Shown: positions 14,473 through 16,948 of the stretch, piece after piece
Layout of the letters: the number at the start of each line of letters is the position of its first letter
Numbering within the stretch: position 1 is the first letter of the stretch
NCBI GenBank assembly: GCA_002409525.1
Contig: DHNM01000038.1
Coordinates: 1 to 16,948, forward strand
Length of the DNA: 16,948 nucleotides
DNA from: Eubacterium sp. UBA5416
Lineage (GTDB): Bacteria; Bacillota; Clostridia; Lachnospirales; Lachnospiraceae
Direction of reading: 5' to 3'
Made by a program: the position numbers and the translations under genes
The notes under the pieces: generated by a model
What the model was told of the DNA's origin: nothing
Database searches by the model: none
What the model saw: the letters and a program-made list of their open reading frames with translations, nothing else

Positions 14473-15642
14473 ATGAATACAGAGTTATTAGAAGCCCTTA
14501 ATATTCTGGAGAAAGAGAAAAACATCGGTAAGGATGTTTTGTTTGATGCAATTGAACAGTCTCTTTTACAGGCATGCAAGAATAATTTTGGAACAGCCGA
14601 TAATGTCGAAGTGAAGATAGATCCCGAAACATGTGATTTCTCAGTAACTGCAAAAAAAGAAGTTGTCGAGGACGTGGAAAATCCTGTTTTACAGATTTCT
14701 CTGGAGGATGCTAGAAAGACAGATACCAAGTATGCGGTCGGAGATATTGTTAACGTGGATATACAGTCTAAACAGTTCGGACGTATCGCTACACAGAATG
14801 CCAAAAATGTCATATTACAGAAGATCCGTGAAGAGGAAAGAAAAGTACTGTATAATCAGTATTATGAAAAAGAACATGATGTCGTTACCGGTATTGTCCA
14901 GCGTTATGTAGGCAATAATGTAAGTATTAACCTCGGCAGGGTGGATGCACTTTTGACGGAGAACGAGCAGGTAAAGGGAGAGACTTATCATCCGACAGAA
15001 CGTATCAAACTTTATATTCTTGAGGTGAAGGATACCTCTAAGGGACCAAAAGTCCTGGTATCGAGAACTCATCCGGAATTGGTGAAACGCCTCTTTGAGG
15101 AGGAAGTAACTGAGGTGAAAGACGGCACTGTTGAAATCAAGAGTATAGCCCGTGAGGCGGGATCGAGAAGCAAGATCGCCGTCGCGAGTAATGACCCGGA
15201 TGTGGACGCGGTCGGAGCCTGTGTAGGTATGAACGGAGCCCGCGTGAATAATGTCGTCGATGAACTGAAAGGTGAGAAAATTGATATCATCAATTGGGAT
15301 GAGAATCCTGCCCTTTTGATCGAAAATGCGCTTTCACCGGCAAAGGTTATCTCAGTGATGGCTGACCCTGATGAAAAAACCGCAAAAGTTATAGTACCTG
15401 ATTACCAGCTGTCACTTGCAATTGGCAAGGAAGGACAGAATGCGAGACTGGCCGCACGCCTGACAGGATTCAAGATAGACATAAAAAGTGAAACTCAGGC
15501 AAGAGAAGCGGGGGACTTTGAGGATCCTCAGGATGACGAAAACGTTGAGGATCTGGAAGATATTGTTCCGGCGGACGAAAATTTCGATGATCTGGGAGAT
15601 ATTATTCCAGAAGAGGAAGATCCACAGGGAGACCCGGAATAA
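14473..15642 (+). CDS. nusA: Transcription termination/antitermination factor NusA (389 aa)
   Basis: NusA binds RNA polymerase and nascent RNA and promotes pausing and intrinsic termination. The chain has the N-terminal polymerase-binding domain (1-125), an S1 domain (about 134-200), KH1 (with GACVGMNGARV, 248-258) and KH2 (with AIGKEGQNARLAARLTGFKI, 316-335). An acidic tail of about 45 residues follows, in place of the AR domains of enterobacterial NusA. The tail holds two tandem 13-residue repeats (357-369 and 370-382) of the form N-x-x-D-L-x-D-I-x-P-x-x-E. The start at 14473 is chosen over the ATG at 14440 because AGGAGG lies 12 bases before it and MNTELLEAL is the usual N-terminus. Confidence 0.96.
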   Translation: MNTELLEALNILEKEKNIGKDVLFDAIEQSLLQACKNNFGTADNVEVKIDPETCDFSVTAKKEVVEDVENPVLQISLEDARKTDTKYAVGDIVNVDIQSKQFGRIATQNAKNVILQKIREEERKVLYNQYYEKEHDVVTGIVQRYVGNNVSINLGRVDALLTENEQVKGETYHPTERIKLYILEVKDTSKGPKVLVSRTHPELVKRLFEEEVTEVKDGTVEIKSIAREAGSRSKIAVASNDPDVDAVGACVGMNGARVNNVVDELKGEKIDIINWDENPALLIENALSPAKVISVMADPDEKTAKVIVPDYQLSLAIGKEGQNARLAARLTGFKIDIKSETQAREAGDFEDPQDDENVEDLEDIVPADENFDDLGDIIPEEEDPQGDPE

Positions 15643-15669
15643 CACTGATACGAGAATGGATGTGATTGT

Positions 15670-15942
15670 TTGGGAAACGCAAAAAAAGTCCCAATGCGAA
15701 GATGTGTGGGATGTAATGAAATGAAAAGAAAAAAGGAGTTGATACGGATTATTAAAACCCCGGAAGGTGAAATCCTGCTTGACCCTACTGGAAAGAAGAA
15801 CGGGAGAGGCGCATATGTGTGCCGATCCGGCGAGTGTCTGAAAAGAGCTGTCAAAAATAAAGGACTTGAGAGAGCTTTTAAGATGGCTGTTCCCAAAGAG
15901 GTATATGACGGTCTGGCAAAGGAGATGGATGCGCTTGGATGA
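15670..15942 (+). CDS. ylxR: YlxR family RNA-binding protein (RNase P modulator type, 90 aa)
   Basis: This is a small DUF448 protein. The B. subtilis member has been reported to bind RNase P RNA and modulate its activity (RnpM). Motifs present are MRRCVGCNEMKRKKELIRI (9-27) and LDPTGKKNGRGAYVC (37-51), the latter being the basic RNA-binding signature. Two CxxC-like cysteine pairs (C12/C15 and C51/C56) are present. The start is a TTG at 15670: GGATGTGAT, one base from the ideal GGAGGTGAT, lies just before it, whereas the internal ATG at 15694 has no ribosome binding site. The stop codon overlaps the start region of ylxQ by 14 bases. Confidence 0.93.
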   Translation: MGNAKKVPMRRCVGCNEMKRKKELIRIIKTPEGEILLDPTGKKNGRGAYVCRSGECLKRAVKNKGLERAFKMAVPKEVYDGLAKEMDALG

Positions 15943-16240
15943 AAGAAGAATTTACTCTTTCCTGGGACTTTCGATGAAAGCCGGAAAGGTTGCAAGCGGC
16001 GAGTTTCAGGTGGAACATGCAGTGAAATCGGGGACGGCGTCACTGGTAATTGTAACGGAAGATGCTTCAGAGAATACTAAGAAGAAGTTTGGCAATATGT
16101 GTGAATACTACCATGTACCTATCTGCCATTTCGGGAAAATGGAGGAAATCGGACCGGCAATTGGAAAGGCATTTCGGGCAGCGCTTGCAATTACAGATAC
16201 AAATATGGCGAAATCAGTAGCGAAACAGATAAATCAGTAG
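15929..16240 (+). CDS. ylxQ: YlxQ, L7Ae/L30e-family RNA-binding protein (103 aa)
   Basis: This is a small ribosomal-protein-like RNA-binding protein of the L7Ae family, which recognises kink-turn RNA, though its natural target in bacteria is not settled. Motifs seen are IYSFLGLSMKAGKVASGEF (8-26), a LVIVTEDASENTKKK stretch near 38-52, and a C-terminal FRAALAI. The start at 15929 is chosen because GGAG lies just upstream inside ylxR and the N-terminus then matches the family. The longer reading from 15866 would add 21 residues with no family likeness. It overlaps ylxR by 14 bases. Confidence 0.92.
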   Translation: MRLDERRIYSFLGLSMKAGKVASGEFQVEHAVKSGTASLVIVTEDASENTKKKFGNMCEYYHVPICHFGKMEEIGPAIGKAFRAALAITDTNMAKSVAKQINQ

Positions 16241-16298
16241 TTGAAATGGGCCTTAATTCGAAAGCTTTACGGCACATTTTGGAAAGGTCGGTGGTAAT

Positions 16299-16948
16299 AT
16301 GCCAAAACTTAGAATACATGAGCTTGCAAAAGAGTTGAATCACAGCAACAAAGAGGTCATGGATTTTTTAAAAAGTAAGCAGATAGACGTTAAAAGCCAT
16401 ATGAGCTCTCTGAATGAAAATCAGGAGGCGTTAGTTCGGGAAGAGTTTGCTTCTAAGAAAAACCAGTCAGGAAAAGCAGAGGAGAAGTCAGTGGAAAAAC
16501 CAAAGAAAAAATCTAATATTATCCAGGTTGTGCGTCCACAGAACGCTACAAGCCAGGAGGCAAGAAAAAAACTGCAGAAGCGTGCACAGGGTGAAAAGAC
16601 GACAAAAAATTCAGATCAGCACAAAGCTGCTGAAGAAGATACGAAGAATCAGTTAAATATGAAAGGCCAGTCAAATACACAAGAGCATACAGGTTCCCGT
16701 GTAAATGATCAGGCATCCCATGGCCGCAATCGTCCGCATAGTGACCGGAACAGCAATCGCCCGCAGCGCGACAGAAACAATCGCTATCAGGGGGATCGGA
16801 ACAACAATCGTCCCCAGGGCGAACGGAACAATAATCGCCCCCAGGGCGAACGGAACAATAATCATCCTCAGGGAGACCGGAACAGCAATCGTCCCCAGGG
16901 CGAACGGAACAATCGTTATCAGGGAAATCGAAACAGCCGAAATGATAA
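16299..16948 (+). CDS. infB: Translation initiation factor IF-2, N-terminal part (runs off the right edge)
   Basis: The reading frame opens at an ATG at 16299 and stays open to the end of the window (216 codons). IF-2 is the GTPase that places initiator tRNA on the ribosome. Only the N-terminal region is visible. The IF2_N fold, MPKLRIHELAKELNHSNKEV (1-20) up to about residue 50, is followed by a Lys/Glu-rich linker and then a disordered Arg/Asn/Gln/Gly-rich tandem repeat from about residue 149 onward. The G domain lies outside the window. The start is fixed by the conserved N-terminus, 58 bases after ylxQ, behind an AAGGTCGGTGG site. Confidence 0.95.
   Translation, partial: MPKLRIHELAKELNHSNKEVMDFLKSKQIDVKSHMSSLNENQEALVREEFASKKNQSGKAEEKSVEKPKKKSNIIQVVRPQNATSQEARKKLQKRAQGEKTTKNSDQHKAAEEDTKNQLNMKGQSNTQEHTGSRVNDQASHGRNRPHSDRNSNRPQRDRNNRYQGDRNNNRPQGERNNNRPQGERNNNHPQGDRNSNRPQGERNNRYQGNRNSRND
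16743..16925 (+). repeat. Tandem 27/24-base coding repeat inside infB
   Basis: Seven units run in frame from 16743: five of 27 bases and two of 24 bases (16770-16793 and 16902-16925). They encode (D/E)RN-N/S-NRPQG-like units of nine residues, or eight-residue RNNRYQG variants. The two 24-base units are close copies, so the array seems to have grown as a block of several units. Confidence 0.9.

Noticed and set aside
15866..15928. Upstream extension of ylxQ by 21 residues
   Set aside because: The extension is an out-of-frame reading of ylxR and the conserved YlxQ N-terminus begins at 15929.
16743..16925. Regular 27-base units as a CRISPR-like array
   Set aside because: The units are contiguous with no spacers, keep the infB reading frame and encode a periodic peptide.

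Overview
The window reads as a chromosomal segment of a low-to-mid GC, anaerobic, endospore-forming Firmicute of the class Clostridia, most likely a Lachnospiraceae-type organism. The grounds are the rimP-nusA-ylxR-ylxQ-infB order, the clostridial serC-serA-DUF1015 cluster, the AGGAGG ribosome binding sites, a 1413-residue 2-hydroxyacyl-CoA dehydratase/activase fusion of the kind found in strict anaerobes, and a collagen-like gene behind a sporulation-type promoter. No tRNA, rRNA or CRISPR array was seen.

Left part (1-4970, minus strand). The window opens inside a collagen-like Gly-X-Y protein gene that starts at 293 and runs off the left edge. A sigma-K-like promoter (340-366) precedes it. 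Next, after an intrinsic terminator (385-430), comes a large monocistronic gene (460-4701). It encodes two BadF/HgdC-type ATPase/activase domains, a cysteine cluster and a dehydratase-like C-terminal half in one chain. Its sigma-A promoter (4831-4859) lies in a structured divergent intergenic region.

Middle (4974-7647, plus strand). A short Na/Pi-cotransporter-family gene is followed by an IS200/IS605-type element. The element has both subterminal hairpins, a decayed tnpA and an apparently intact tnpB nuclease gene. The right end and downstream flank suggest an omega-RNA with a guide taken from sequence just upstream of tgt.

Right part (7694-16948, plus strand). tgt (tRNA queuosine base exchange) and yajC (Sec accessory subunit) come first, followed by a terminator. 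A new promoter then drives serC and serA, which overlap, followed by a DUF1015 gene and an MscS-type channel. SerA and SerC convert 3-phosphoglycerate to phosphoserine. No phosphoserine phosphatase is present, and the DUF1015 protein carries a DGHHR motif that makes it a candidate for serine/phosphoserine chemistry. Finally a sigma-A promoter followed at once by a palindromic terminator-like hairpin leads into the translation/transcription operon rimP-nusA-ylxR(rnpM)-ylxQ-infB, with infB cut by the right edge.

Most of the window is conserved housekeeping. The observations most worth a second look are the pseudo-dimeric double activase with all four cluster cysteines kept at identical 39-residue spacing, the DUF1015 protein in a serine operon lacking serB, the leader attenuator of the nusA operon, and the tnpB-carrying IS remnant that seems to have split a promoter of tgt.
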